From assembly GCA_900318145.1 (NCBI GenBank), contig ONJM01000002.1, positions 124,001-188,000 on the forward strand: 64,000 bases of DNA. Reading direction: 5' to 3'. The stretch comes from an uncultured Eubacteriales bacterium. GTDB taxonomy: Bacteria; Bacillota; Clostridia; Christensenellales; Aristaeellaceae. Shown one piece after another: positions 1 to 7,659 of this stretch. The notes beneath the pieces were generated by a model. That model had not been told where the DNA came from and did no database searches. It saw only the letters and a program-made list of their open reading frames with translations. Every line of letters starts with the position of its first letter. The stretch's first letter is position 1. A program made the position numbers and the translations under genes.

Positions 1-489
1 GAGTATAAGGCCGGAGCAGCTGAAACGCAGGCGATGCTGATTAAAGATCCGGATGTAATTGTTATGACCGCGGAACCGGCGGTTACAGCTGCAAAACTTA
101 CCCTGAAAAAGGAAGACAAAAGCGCTGTGTCCATTTCACTGTACGATCTGTACATGGAAATCACGGGCGAGGACGGATTTGCCCAGGCCGGGCTGTTTGT
201 CAGGGAGGAAACGATCAGAAACGCTCCGGAACTTGTGAAGAAAGGCCTGGAAGAAATTAAGGCGAGCGCGGACAAATGCGCGGACGATATTGAAGGCGCA
301 GCCGCGGATGCGGTATCCATGAGCGTTATCCCGAATGAAAACGTCGCCAAGGCTGCGATTCCGGGATGCCATATCCGGTACATATCCGCTGCTGATGCCA
401 GAGTGCGGATTGAGAGGCTTGTGAGCATTGATCCCGCCCAGTTTGGCGGTGAAACCCCTGCGGATGAATTCTATTATGACGGAGAATAA
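1..489 (+). CDS. ABC transporter substrate-binding protein, NMT1/SsuA type (C-terminal part)
   Basis: The reading frame is open from base 1, so the N-terminus and lipoprotein signal lie outside the window. The visible 162 residues contain the end of a periplasmic-binding fold of the NMT1/THI5-like (SsuA, TauA) class: a VIVMTAEPAVTAAK strand-helix, then DLYMEITGEDGFAQAGLFVR, the usual region where the second lobe closes over a small organic ligand. It would present the ligand to the permease encoded next. The stop codon overlaps the start of the permease gene by 14 bases, so the two are translationally coupled. The ligand (sulfonate, thiamine precursor or other) cannot be told from this fragment. 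Family call is good; substrate unknown. Confidence 0.8.
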   Translation, partial: EYKAGAAETQAMLIKDPDVIVMTAEPAVTAAKLTLKKEDKSAVSISLYDLYMEITGEDGFAQAGLFVREETIRNAPELVKKGLEEIKASADKCADDIEGAAADAVSMSVIPNENVAKAAIPGCHIRYISAADARVRIERLVSIDPAQFGGETPADEFYYDGE

Positions 490-1222
490 GAACGGAAGAC
501 TCAGTTTTCCGGCCTTCTGCCTGGGGATTGTGCTCATTCTGGCACTGATCCAGGCAGGAGGCGCCCTCCGGGGCAACAGAATCGTTTTTCCGGACGTCCG
601 GGAAATCGGACGTTCGCTGATTCGCCTGCTGGGAGAAGCAAAAACGTACGGCCTTATCGCCACAACGATGCTTCATCTCCTGGAGGCACTGGGCCTGTCA
701 GTAGCGATCGGCCTGGTCACAGGCGTCACGGGAAGCTTTTCCAAAAGATTCCGAAGTCTGACAGCGCCGTTTATGATTCTGATCCGGAGTCTGCCGATGA
801 TTGTCCTTGTGATCCTGATCATGACGATGATTTCCTACGACCTGGTTCCTCTCGTCGCTACAACGGCGGTTCTCATACCGCTGATCAGCGAGGCAGCCGG
901 CGAAGGATGCAGGGCGATTGATCCGGAAATGATCGACGTTTACCGGCTGAACAGCGGATTCAATATCACCGTTTTCCGGCGTGTTTATCTGCCGATGATC
1001 TCCGGTTATCTGCGGCAGGCTTTTTTCAATGCCGCGGGGATGGGACTGAAAGTAACGGTATCCGCAGAATATCTGGTACAGACGAAAAATTCACTCGGCA
1101 AGGCGGTCTATTCCAGCGGATACTTTCTGGAATACGCGGATATTTACGCCTATGCGGTCATCATGATTCTGATGATCCTGCTGATTACCGAAATACCTGC
1201 GATGATTATCAAAAAGAACTGA
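476..1222 (+). CDS. ABC transporter permease, SsuC/TauC type
   Basis: About 248 residues with five or six hydrophobic segments and the cytoplasmic EAA loop (EAAGEGCRAIDPEMIDVYRL), which docks on the ATPase. This is the inner-membrane channel of an NMT1-class ABC importer. I chose the ATG at 476 because the protein then begins with a short polar stretch (MTENKNGR) before the first membrane helix; an ATG at 464 and one at 428 in the same frame are alternatives. The gene overlaps the binding-protein gene. No ATPase gene follows: the next gene has its own promoter, so the ATPase must lie upstream of the window or elsewhere. Confidence 0.85.
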   Translation: MTENKNGRLSFPAFCLGIVLILALIQAGGALRGNRIVFPDVREIGRSLIRLLGEAKTYGLIATTMLHLLEALGLSVAIGLVTGVTGSFSKRFRSLTAPFMILIRSLPMIVLVILIMTMISYDLVPLVATTAVLIPLISEAAGEGCRAIDPEMIDVYRLNSGFNITVFRRVYLPMISGYLRQAFFNAAGMGLKVTVSAEYLVQTKNSLGKAVYSSGYFLEYADIYAYAVIMILMILLITEIPAMIIKKN

Positions 1223-1253
1223 CCGTATCGATTCTGAAAAATTCGGGAAATAT

Positions 1254-1282
1254 TTGCATAATCTGGCTGAAAAGGGTATAAT
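1254..1282 (+). promoter_or_regulatory. Sigma-A-type promoter for the 1330 gene
   Basis: TTGCAT at 1254-1259, a 17-base spacer, and a perfect TATAAT at 1277-1282. It sits in the gap after the permease gene and about 40 bases before the next start codon, separating that gene from the ABC operon. Confidence 0.65.
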
Positions 1283-1329
1283 ATGCCCTGCAACTGAACG
1301 ATATCCTTTTTTTCTATGGAGGACTGCGG

Positions 1330-2154
1330 ATGTACAAACTTTTGCTCGTCTCCGATCGGGAAGATGTGCTGAGCGCGTTTGGGCAGATTCAGAACTGGGA
1401 GCGGCAGGGATTCAAACCGCCTCATATCCGGCACGATTACGAGGGAACGCTGGACAGCCTTTCAAAACATCATGCGGACGGGATTGCCGTTGCAGTTGTT
1501 CCTGAGGAAGAAAAAAAGATTCTTGCATATCTTCAGGAATATTATCCCAATGTTCCGCTCTTTCAGGCAGGCACCACTCCGGAGGAAGTGCTGCGTTACC
1601 TGAACGAACTGAATATTCTGCTGAACCGTATTCACGCGGATTTTTCCAACGACGGTTTCCGCGAAATTGACATGCTGCAGGAATGCCGGCATGAGTTTTT
1701 CCGGAAGCTGATGACCGGACGAATCAGCCGGAAGGAGGATCTCGTCCGGAATATGCGGCTGCTTCGCAGCCGGATGGATCCAGACCGGCCCTGCATCCTG
1801 GTGGAACTTGAACAACCTGCAGCTGCAGACCAGGACCGTCTGGAAGGTCGCTGGCATTACGGGCCGGACCGTCTGGAACTGGCTCTGCGAAATTCCTTCG
1901 GCGGCGATGTGGAAGGGATCCATATCCTACCGACCGTTCATACGGACGGAAGGATCCTTGTTTTGTGCTGTGCGCTGTATGGTGTAGAGACCGCGGTGAC
2001 TGGGGACCGGATGACGGCCATGCTTACGGGGCATATTGCTGAAGGTATCGCTCATCAGAAAGAGTTTTTCGGCCTGGAACTTCATATTTCCGGAATCAGG
2101 GTATTACCGTCGCTGTACGCTTTATGTACGGACGCGGCGGAAACGGATAAATAA
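1330..2154 (+). CDS. Receiver-like orphan protein resembling the front part of a YesN-type regulator, no HTH
   Basis: 274 residues, preceded by a GGAGG ribosome site. The N-terminus (MYKLLLVSDREDVLSAF) looks like the first strand of a response-regulator receiver, where YesN-class AraC regulators have an acidic pair after the first strand. Here the pair is replaced by SDRED. The position expected for the phospho-acceptor (GIAVAVVPEEEKK) carries no Asp at the end of the third strand. The middle section (FRKLMTGRISRKEDLVRNM and following) resembles the linker region of YesN proteins. The two C-terminal AraC helix-turn-helix motifs are absent and the protein stops after a last beta-rich section. 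It may be a pseudo-receiver acting by protein contact, or a decayed regulator. Function unknown. Confidence 0.6.
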   Translation: MYKLLLVSDREDVLSAFGQIQNWERQGFKPPHIRHDYEGTLDSLSKHHADGIAVAVVPEEEKKILAYLQEYYPNVPLFQAGTTPEEVLRYLNELNILLNRIHADFSNDGFREIDMLQECRHEFFRKLMTGRISRKEDLVRNMRLLRSRMDPDRPCILVELEQPAAADQDRLEGRWHYGPDRLELALRNSFGGDVEGIHILPTVHTDGRILVLCCALYGVETAVTGDRMTAMLTGHIAEGIAHQKEFFGLELHISGIRVLPSLYALCTDAAETDK

Positions 2155-2176
2155 TTATTAACGGGAGGTTTACGCA

Positions 2177-3238
2177 ATGGGTATTCTGAACATGATCAAA
2201 GGCCAGCTGATTGATGTTATCGAGTGGACTGACAATTCAAACAAAACGATGGTCCATAAATATGACATGAACGGCAAGGAAATCATGATGGGCGCACAGC
2301 TGACCGTACGGGAGAGCCAGGTTGCCATCTTCGTGAATGAAGGACAGCTTGCTGACGTATTTGAACCGGGCCGCTATGAGCTGCAGACCAGCAATATGCC
2401 GATTCTGACTGCCCTGAAAAGCTGGAAGTACGGGTTCAACAGCCCATTTAAAGCTGATGTTTACTTTGTGAATACAAAGCAGTTTCTGGATATGAAATGG
2501 GGTACCAGCAATCCCGTGATGATGCGTGACGCCGAGTTCGGCATGATCCGTCTCCGTGCCTTCGGTATCTACAGCTTCCGCGTTTCAGATCCCGAAACCT
2601 TCCTGAAGGAAGTGTTCGGTACTTCCTCACTGTTCACGGTGGACGGAGTAGAAGGGCAGATCAAGCGCACACTGGTCAGCGGACTGAGTGACGCGATCGC
2701 GGAGAGCAAGATTCCGGCGCTTGACCTTGCTGCGAATTATGATGAAATTGCCAGTTACGCCATGCAGAATATCAATCCGAAGCTGGCAGCCCTTGGACTG
2801 ACGCTGTGCAGCTTCGTGGTTGAAAACATTTCCCTGCCCGAGGAAGTGGAGAAATCCATGGATAAGCGGACCTCCATGGGTGTGCTCGGAAATCTGGATC
2901 AGTATGCGAAGTATCAGGCAGCGGAAGCCATGCGTGAAGCTGCCAACAATGACGGCGGAAACGGTATGGCCGGAATGGGCGTCGGGATGGGTGCCGGAGC
3001 GGCGATGGGACAGATGTTTGCCCAGGCTATGAATCCGGCTGCTCCCGCAGCTCCCGCCGCTTCTGCAGCTCCGGCTGCCGGAGCTGTCTGTGCTGCTTGC
3101 GGCGCCTCCATTCCTGCCGGTTCCAAGTTCTGTCCCGAGTGCGGCGCGAAACAGAATGCCTCCGCCTTCTGCACGAACTGCGGAAAGGAAATTCCCGCAG
3201 GAACGAAATTCTGTCCCGAATGCGGAGCAAAACAATAA
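2177..3238 (+). CDS. SPFH-domain protein with two C-terminal zinc ribbons (YdjI-like)
   Basis: 353 residues. Residues 1 to about 240 form an SPFH/band-7 type domain of the YdjI class (sometimes annotated as virion-core-like), beginning MGILNMIKGQLIDVIEW. A Gly/Ala/Pro-rich low-complexity linker follows (about 245-300). Two near-identical zinc ribbons end the protein, each CxxC-x(10)-CxxC (CAACGASIPAGSKFCPECG and CTNCGKEIPAGTKFCPECG). Homologues in Bacillus act at the membrane with phage-shock-like partners, which is family knowledge rather than something visible here; no pspA-like gene is adjacent. A strong GGGAGG ribosome site lies 10 bases before the ATG. A perfect hairpin terminator follows. 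Confidence 0.85.
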   Translation: MGILNMIKGQLIDVIEWTDNSNKTMVHKYDMNGKEIMMGAQLTVRESQVAIFVNEGQLADVFEPGRYELQTSNMPILTALKSWKYGFNSPFKADVYFVNTKQFLDMKWGTSNPVMMRDAEFGMIRLRAFGIYSFRVSDPETFLKEVFGTSSLFTVDGVEGQIKRTLVSGLSDAIAESKIPALDLAANYDEIASYAMQNINPKLAALGLTLCSFVVENISLPEEVEKSMDKRTSMGVLGNLDQYAKYQAAEAMREAANNDGGNGMAGMGVGMGAGAAMGQMFAQAMNPAAPAAPAASAAPAAGAVCAACGASIPAGSKFCPECGAKQNASAFCTNCGKEIPAGTKFCPECGAKQ

Positions 3239-3257
3239 TCTGATCCCGTAAACAACA

Positions 3258-3290
3258 TCGAGGGGACTGCGGCAAAAGCAGTCCCCTCGA
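3258..3290. terminator. Bidirectional terminator hairpin
   Basis: A perfect 13-bp stem (3258-3270 with 3278-3290) around a 7-base loop lies between two convergent genes, the SPFH gene and the ROK kinase gene. T-richness on either side is modest (TTCATTT after the stem on plus, TGTTGTTT on minus), so it probably serves both directions. Confidence 0.75.
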
Positions 3291-3314
3291 TTCATTTGAG
3301 GAAAGACAGAAGAA

Positions 3315-4256
3315 TCAGGAAAGCATGGCTGCACCGATGATACCTGCTTCAGAGCCGAGCACGGCAATCTTGATTTCAGGAATAGGCTGATCATCATACA
3401 GAACGTATTTTCTGTATTCACGGCGGATCGGATCGAGCAGGAAATCTCCTGCCTTGCTGACGCCGCCGCCGATCACGATAACTTCCGGATCAACGAAATT
3501 GACAATGTTTGCAAACATTTGTGCAAGATAGTCTATGTACTGCGCATACACTTCCACAGCCAAAGGATCATTTTCGCGGGCAGCGTCAATCACAGTACGG
3601 GCTTCAACTTTTGTTATATCATTGGAAACCATCGCAAGCATCTTCGTATTTGTATTGCGGGCAATTGCTTCCCGGGCCATTCTGATCAGCGCTGTGGCTG
3701 ATGTGTAGCGTTCCAGGCAGCCGCGGTTGCCGCAGGTGCAGGGAATGCCGTTCAGCTTGAAAACCGTATGGCCGAATTCACCGCCGATACCATGAAAACC
3801 GTTCCAGATCTTTCCGTTGATGATTATTCCGCTTCCAATCCCGGTTCCGATTGTAATAAAGACGCTGGAGGAAGTTCCGGCACTGACGCCCGCGACGCTT
3901 TCAGCGAGGGCTGCAACATTGGCATCGTTGTCAATATACACCGGCACGTTCAGGTGCTTTTGAAATTCTTCGCGGAAAGGCACGTGATGCCAGCCCATAT
4001 TCGGGCACTTCACGACCACGCCTGTCGCGAGGTTCGCAATGCCGGGAATACCGGCGCCGACGCTCACGATCTGTTCGCGCTTCAGTCCGGCGGACGTCGC
4101 TGTGGAAACCACACAGGACGCTATCTGCGCAATCTGTTCTGAAAAGGGAATAGATGTCCGGGTGGGGATGGATCCTTCCGCAACAACCTTCAGGTTTTCA
4201 TCAATCACTCCGATCTGAATACCTGTGCCGCCAACGTCGATACCTATCCGATACAT
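3315..4256 (-). CDS. ROK-family sugar kinase (glucokinase type)
   Basis: 313 residues, the usual ROK length. The ATP phosphate loop is at the N-terminus (GIDVGGTGIQIG, residues 5-16). The sugar-binding/catalytic segment is YIDNDANVAAL with the catalytic Asp at 111. The ROK zinc motif is GEFGHT followed by CTCGNRGCLERY (His163, Cys173, Cys175, Cys180). It phosphorylates glucose or a related hexose with ATP in the cytoplasm. The ATG has an AGGAGG site. It is the last gene of a four-gene minus-strand operon with hprK, a HAD phosphatase and an FGGY kinase, so it probably works in carbon uptake and its control. Exact hexose not determinable. Confidence 0.9.
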   Translation of the reverse strand: MYRIGIDVGGTGIQIGVIDENLKVVAEGSIPTRTSIPFSEQIAQIASCVVSTATSAGLKREQIVSVGAGIPGIANLATGVVVKCPNMGWHHVPFREEFQKHLNVPVYIDNDANVAALAESVAGVSAGTSSSVFITIGTGIGSGIIINGKIWNGFHGIGGEFGHTVFKLNGIPCTCGNRGCLERYTSATALIRMAREAIARNTNTKMLAMVSNDITKVEARTVIDAARENDPLAVEVYAQYIDYLAQMFANIVNFVDPEVIVIGGGVSKAGDFLLDPIRREYRKYVLYDDQPIPEIKIAVLGSEAGIIGAAMLS

Positions 4257-4275
4257 GGGATAAACCTCCTGTTCA

Positions 4276-5175
4276 TTATGCTTGAAATGCAGAGCTTAAA
4301 CCGCGGACTGCATTATAGCCGGATCGTTTGAGACTGAGATTCCGGGAAGCAGCTTCCACAATGATGGCAAGATTCCGTCCGGGCTTCAGGGAAACAGACT
4401 GGCATGGGACTGAAACGCCGAGAATTTCAACCCTGTGGTCTTCAAGTCCGATCCGGTCAACGGGAACATCCTCATCTGCTGCTGTGAGCTCCAGGATCAG
4501 GTCAATGGATTTGCTGAAGGAAACTGCTCCGATTCCGAACATCGCCTGTACGTCAATGATGCCGATCCCCCGTATTTCCATGAGATGCCGGACGCGTTCG
4601 GGGCAGGAGCCGATCAGGCGGTCGTCCGATATCCGGCAGATATCCACCACGTCATCGGCAACCAGCTGATGGCCTCGCTTGATCAGCTCCAGCGCCGCCT
4701 CGCTTTTTCCGACGCCGCTTTTTCCGGTGAGCAGAACACCAACCCCGTAAACGTCGATCAGAACGCCGTGACGGACAACATGCGGAGCGAGGCAGCGGTT
4801 CAGATAATGAATGGCTGAAACTGTGAATTTACTCGTCACAGCGGAGCTCCTGAAAACAAAGATATTATGTTTCGCGGCAAGCTCAAGCAGTTCAGCAGGC
4901 GGCGTCATATTCCGGCAGATCACCACACACGGAATATTGTAGGAGAAGTATTTTTCGAGAATCCGGCGCCGCTCCTCCGCCGGCTGCTTTTCAAGGTAGC
5001 TCATTTCCACTTTGCCGATGACCTGCGGACGTTCAAACGCAAAATACTCATAAAAGCCGCAGAACTGCATACCCGGACGATTCAGGTCCGGCGTACGGAA
5101 ATCCCACACGTCCTTCGTGGATGAAACAAGGCATTCAAGCTTCAGCGCTTCCTGAAATTCTGCGGCGTGAATCAA
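4276..5175 (-). CDS. hprK: HPr kinase/phosphorylase
   Basis: 299 residues. The N-terminal half is the HprK-specific domain. The C-terminal catalytic half has the P-loop GKSGVGKSE (151-159), the catalytic His in VVRHGVLIDVYG (His136), and the acidic VADDVVDI segment. It phosphorylates HPr on Ser46 and removes that phosphate, setting catabolite repression. The start codon is TTG (5175-5173), chosen because GAGGAGG lies 7 bases upstream and no ATG lies between it and the conserved sequence. In many Bacillota hprK sits by lgt or whiA; here it is inside an operon of sugar kinases, which links the regulator directly to hexose phosphorylation. Confidence 0.95.
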   Translation of the reverse strand: MIHAAEFQEALKLECLVSSTKDVWDFRTPDLNRPGMQFCGFYEYFAFERPQVIGKVEMSYLEKQPAEERRRILEKYFSYNIPCVVICRNMTPPAELLELAAKHNIFVFRSSAVTSKFTVSAIHYLNRCLAPHVVRHGVLIDVYGVGVLLTGKSGVGKSEAALELIKRGHQLVADDVVDICRISDDRLIGSCPERVRHLMEIRGIGIIDVQAMFGIGAVSFSKSIDLILELTAADEDVPVDRIGLEDHRVEILGVSVPCQSVSLKPGRNLAIIVEAASRNLSLKRSGYNAVRGLSSAFQA

Positions 5176-5187
5176 AACAGAGCCTCC

Positions 5188-5988
5188 TCAGTCCGTGATG
5201 ACGGAATCCAGATAACGCGCTACTCCGTCCTCCATGTTTGAAAGACAGGCATCGCTGCATAAATCAATTACTTCACTGCGGGCATTGGCGACGGCGACGG
5301 AAAATCCGGCTGCCCGGAGCATGGAAGCATCGTTCAGGCTGTCCCCGAAAGCGATAAAATCGCTTTCCGTGAGACCCAGAAGCGCGGCAGCTCGTCCCAG
5401 CGCAATTCCCTTTGTCGCCAGCAGCGGCGTAAACTCAAGAAAGTATGGCTTGGAACAGGTGACGGAGACGCGTCCGTCAAACCTTGCGGCAGCGTCCTTC
5501 ATCATTTGCGAAATTTTCTGCTCATCCGCCATCATCAGGATTTTGCTGCGCGGTTCCCGGATGTAAGTTTCAAGATCCCCGACATATTCTCCGGGAAGCA
5601 TCGAAGAGGCCGAATATCTTTCAGAATATACTGAATATTCATTGAAAAAGAAACGGTCTTCGGAATACGTCTGCGCATAGCAGGAGTATTCCTTGCCAAA
5701 TCGCGCGATCTCCCTGCCCAGTTCCGCAGAAAACGTCTCCCTGTGCAGCAGCTGATCCGTGGATGAATCCCAGATTTCTGCCCCGTTGCAGGAAATATAC
5801 AGCGAGGTGCACCCCAGAAAATCCACAAAGGGTTTCATGCTCATTTGGGTTCTTCCGCTGGCCGCAACGAAGACAAAGCCTTTGGAATGAAGCCTGTGAA
5901 AAACACTTCTGGTGTACTGCGAAATGGAAAGATCATCGCGAAGGACCGTATCATCCAGATCAAAGACGGCAGCTTTTATCCGCATCAT
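5188..5988 (-). CDS. HAD-superfamily phosphatase, Cof/YidA type
   Basis: 266 residues. Motif I is AVFDLDDTVLRDD (nucleophile Asp and general acid Asp), motif II VAASGRT, and motifs III/IV are the Lys region with IAFGDSLNDASML near the C-terminus. The layout with a C2b cap between residues about 85 and 185 is typical of the Cof subfamily, which dephosphorylates sugar phosphates and other small metabolites. The ATG overlaps the stop of the upstream FGGY kinase gene (ATGA-type overlap with a second in-frame ATG directly behind) and has little ribosome-site sequence, so it is probably translated by coupling. Substrate unknown; the operon suggests a sugar phosphate. Confidence 0.9.
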   Translation of the reverse strand: MMRIKAAVFDLDDTVLRDDLSISQYTRSVFHRLHSKGFVFVAASGRTQMSMKPFVDFLGCTSLYISCNGAEIWDSSTDQLLHRETFSAELGREIARFGKEYSCYAQTYSEDRFFFNEYSVYSERYSASSMLPGEYVGDLETYIREPRSKILMMADEQKISQMMKDAAARFDGRVSVTCSKPYFLEFTPLLATKGIALGRAAALLGLTESDFIAFGDSLNDASMLRAAGFSVAVANARSEVIDLCSDACLSNMEDGVARYLDSVITD

Positions 5989-7574
5989 ATTTTCAGGCCA
6001 TCCACAGCGGCTTTCTGGGCCGGAATACAGCGCATGAATCTGTCCATGTAACAGTCGAATCCTTTTTCGTCTTCGGGATCGGGAAGCACGGTGGATTTGG
6101 GCATTCCGGCGAACACATGATTCTGGAGATAGTCTTCCAGCGATTCGCCTTCACTGCGGTAAAGAGCGTAATCGGCGAGGAGCGCAATGCCCCACGCTCC
6201 GCCTTCACCGGCGGTTTCCATGACGGTGACAGGCGCATGGATGGCGGCTGCCAGTAGATTCTGGGCGACTCCCTCTGTCTTGAACAGACCGCCGTGACCG
6301 TACACTTCGTCAATGGCAACATGTTCACGGTTCATGATTTCCATACCGGCTTTCAGCGTTTCGAGGCTGGCATAGATCTGTGTCCGCATGAAATTTGCCA
6401 TATTCATTTTCGCGTCCGGCGTACGGATGAGCATGGGACGACCTTCAGAAAGGCCGGTGACAGGTTCACCCGCGAAGTAGTTGAAGCTCACAAGACCGCC
6501 GCAATCCTTTTCGCCCTCCATCGCCTTTTTGAATAGGCGGGTAAAGACTTCACCCGGATCGGTTTTAAAGCCCATAATGTCAGCGAATTCGCGGAAGAGG
6601 GAAACCCAGGCATTGATATCGGACGTGCAGCTGTTGCAATGTACCATGCCGACCTGCTTGCCGACGGGTGTGGTGACGATGTCAATTTCAGGATAAACAC
6701 GGGACATGGGTTTTTCCAGAACAATCATACTGAAGATGGATGTACCCGCGCTGACATTGCCGGTTCTGGCCCGCACGCTGTTTGTGGCGGCCATGCCGGT
6801 CCCCGCGTCTCCTTCGGGCGGGCAGAGCGGACAGCCGGGAGCAAGATCCCCGTCAGGATCCAGCAGCAGAGCGCCTTCGGGCGTCAGACGGCCGGCGTCC
6901 TCACCGGCGGACAGTACAACCGGCAGAATTTCTTTCAGTTTCCAGGGATAGCCGCAGGATGATACGAGATCGTCAAACTTTCCGATCATCCCGGCATCGA
7001 AATCGCAGGTGGATGAATCGATGGGCATCATTCCGCTGGCATCGCCTACGCCAAGCACCTTCTTTCCGGTAAGCAGGTAATGAACCCATCCGGCCAGCGT
7101 GGTGAGATAACGGATATCCTTTACATGCTCCTCTCCGTTCAGAATTGCCTGATAGAGATGGCTCAGACTCCAGCGCTGCGGCATGTTGAAGGAGAAGAGC
7201 TCCGTCAGTTTTTCAGCTGCTTCGCCTGTGATCGTATTCCGCCAGGTTCGGAACGGCGTCAGGAGTTCCATGCTGCCGCTGAAAGGAAGGTATCCGTGCA
7301 TCATTGCGCTGATGCCGATCGCACTGACCTTTTTCAGGTCGGTACCGAATTCCTCCCGGACATTCTTTTTCAGATCCGCGTAGCTGTGCTGAAGACCGGT
7401 AAGGATATCATCCGTACTGTATGTCCAGATTCCGTTCTGATACCGGTTCTCCCATTCATGGCTTCCCGAGGACAGAACACGGTGATCACGGCCGATCAGC
7501 ACGCTTTTGATTCTTGTGGAGCCAAATTCAATACCAAGAACTGCAGTGCCATTTTCAATCTGATTTTTACTCAT
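5985..7574 (-). CDS. FGGY-family carbohydrate kinase
   Basis: 529 residues with both FGGY lobes. The N-terminal actin-like lobe starts LGIEFGSTRIKSVLI. The mid-region has GTGMAATNSVRARTGNVSAG, where the C-terminal lobe binds ATP, and the FGGY family end has EVYGHGGLFKTEGVAQ. These enzymes phosphorylate pentoses, pentuloses or polyols; the closest overall look is xylulokinase/ribulokinase-like, but it is longer than typical xylulokinase and the sugar cannot be named. It is the first gene of the hprK operon. The ATG has GGAGG 7 bases upstream and a promoter lies before it. Confidence 0.85.
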   Translation of the reverse strand: MSKNQIENGTAVLGIEFGSTRIKSVLIGRDHRVLSSGSHEWENRYQNGIWTYSTDDILTGLQHSYADLKKNVREEFGTDLKKVSAIGISAMMHGYLPFSGSMELLTPFRTWRNTITGEAAEKLTELFSFNMPQRWSLSHLYQAILNGEEHVKDIRYLTTLAGWVHYLLTGKKVLGVGDASGMMPIDSSTCDFDAGMIGKFDDLVSSCGYPWKLKEILPVVLSAGEDAGRLTPEGALLLDPDGDLAPGCPLCPPEGDAGTGMAATNSVRARTGNVSAGTSIFSMIVLEKPMSRVYPEIDIVTTPVGKQVGMVHCNSCTSDINAWVSLFREFADIMGFKTDPGEVFTRLFKKAMEGEKDCGGLVSFNYFAGEPVTGLSEGRPMLIRTPDAKMNMANFMRTQIYASLETLKAGMEIMNREHVAIDEVYGHGGLFKTEGVAQNLLAAAIHAPVTVMETAGEGGAWGIALLADYALYRSEGESLEDYLQNHVFAGMPKSTVLPDPEDEKGFDCYMDRFMRCIPAQKAAVDGLKI

Positions 7575-7611
7575 GCAAGGATCCTCCCTGTTTGATGAAA
7601 TTCCTCTATTT

Positions 7612-7640
7612 AATCTATCACAAGGCTTTCAGCCTGTAAA
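7612..7640 (-). promoter_or_regulatory. Promoter of the FGGY-HAD-hprK-ROK operon
   Basis: On the minus strand, TTTACA (7640-7635), a 17-base spacer, and TAGATT (7617-7612). A short dyad (AGGCT, 3-base loop, AGCCT on either strand) lies in the spacer and could be a weak operator. The position is right for the operon start at 7574. Confidence 0.5.
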
Positions 7641-7659
7641 CACCCATTTGAAGACAGTA

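Noticed and set aside
2177..3238. Phage or viral origin because of the virion-core-like annotation of this family
   Set aside because: The name reflects a distant similarity; no phage genes are nearby and the SPFH/zinc-ribbon architecture is bacterial.
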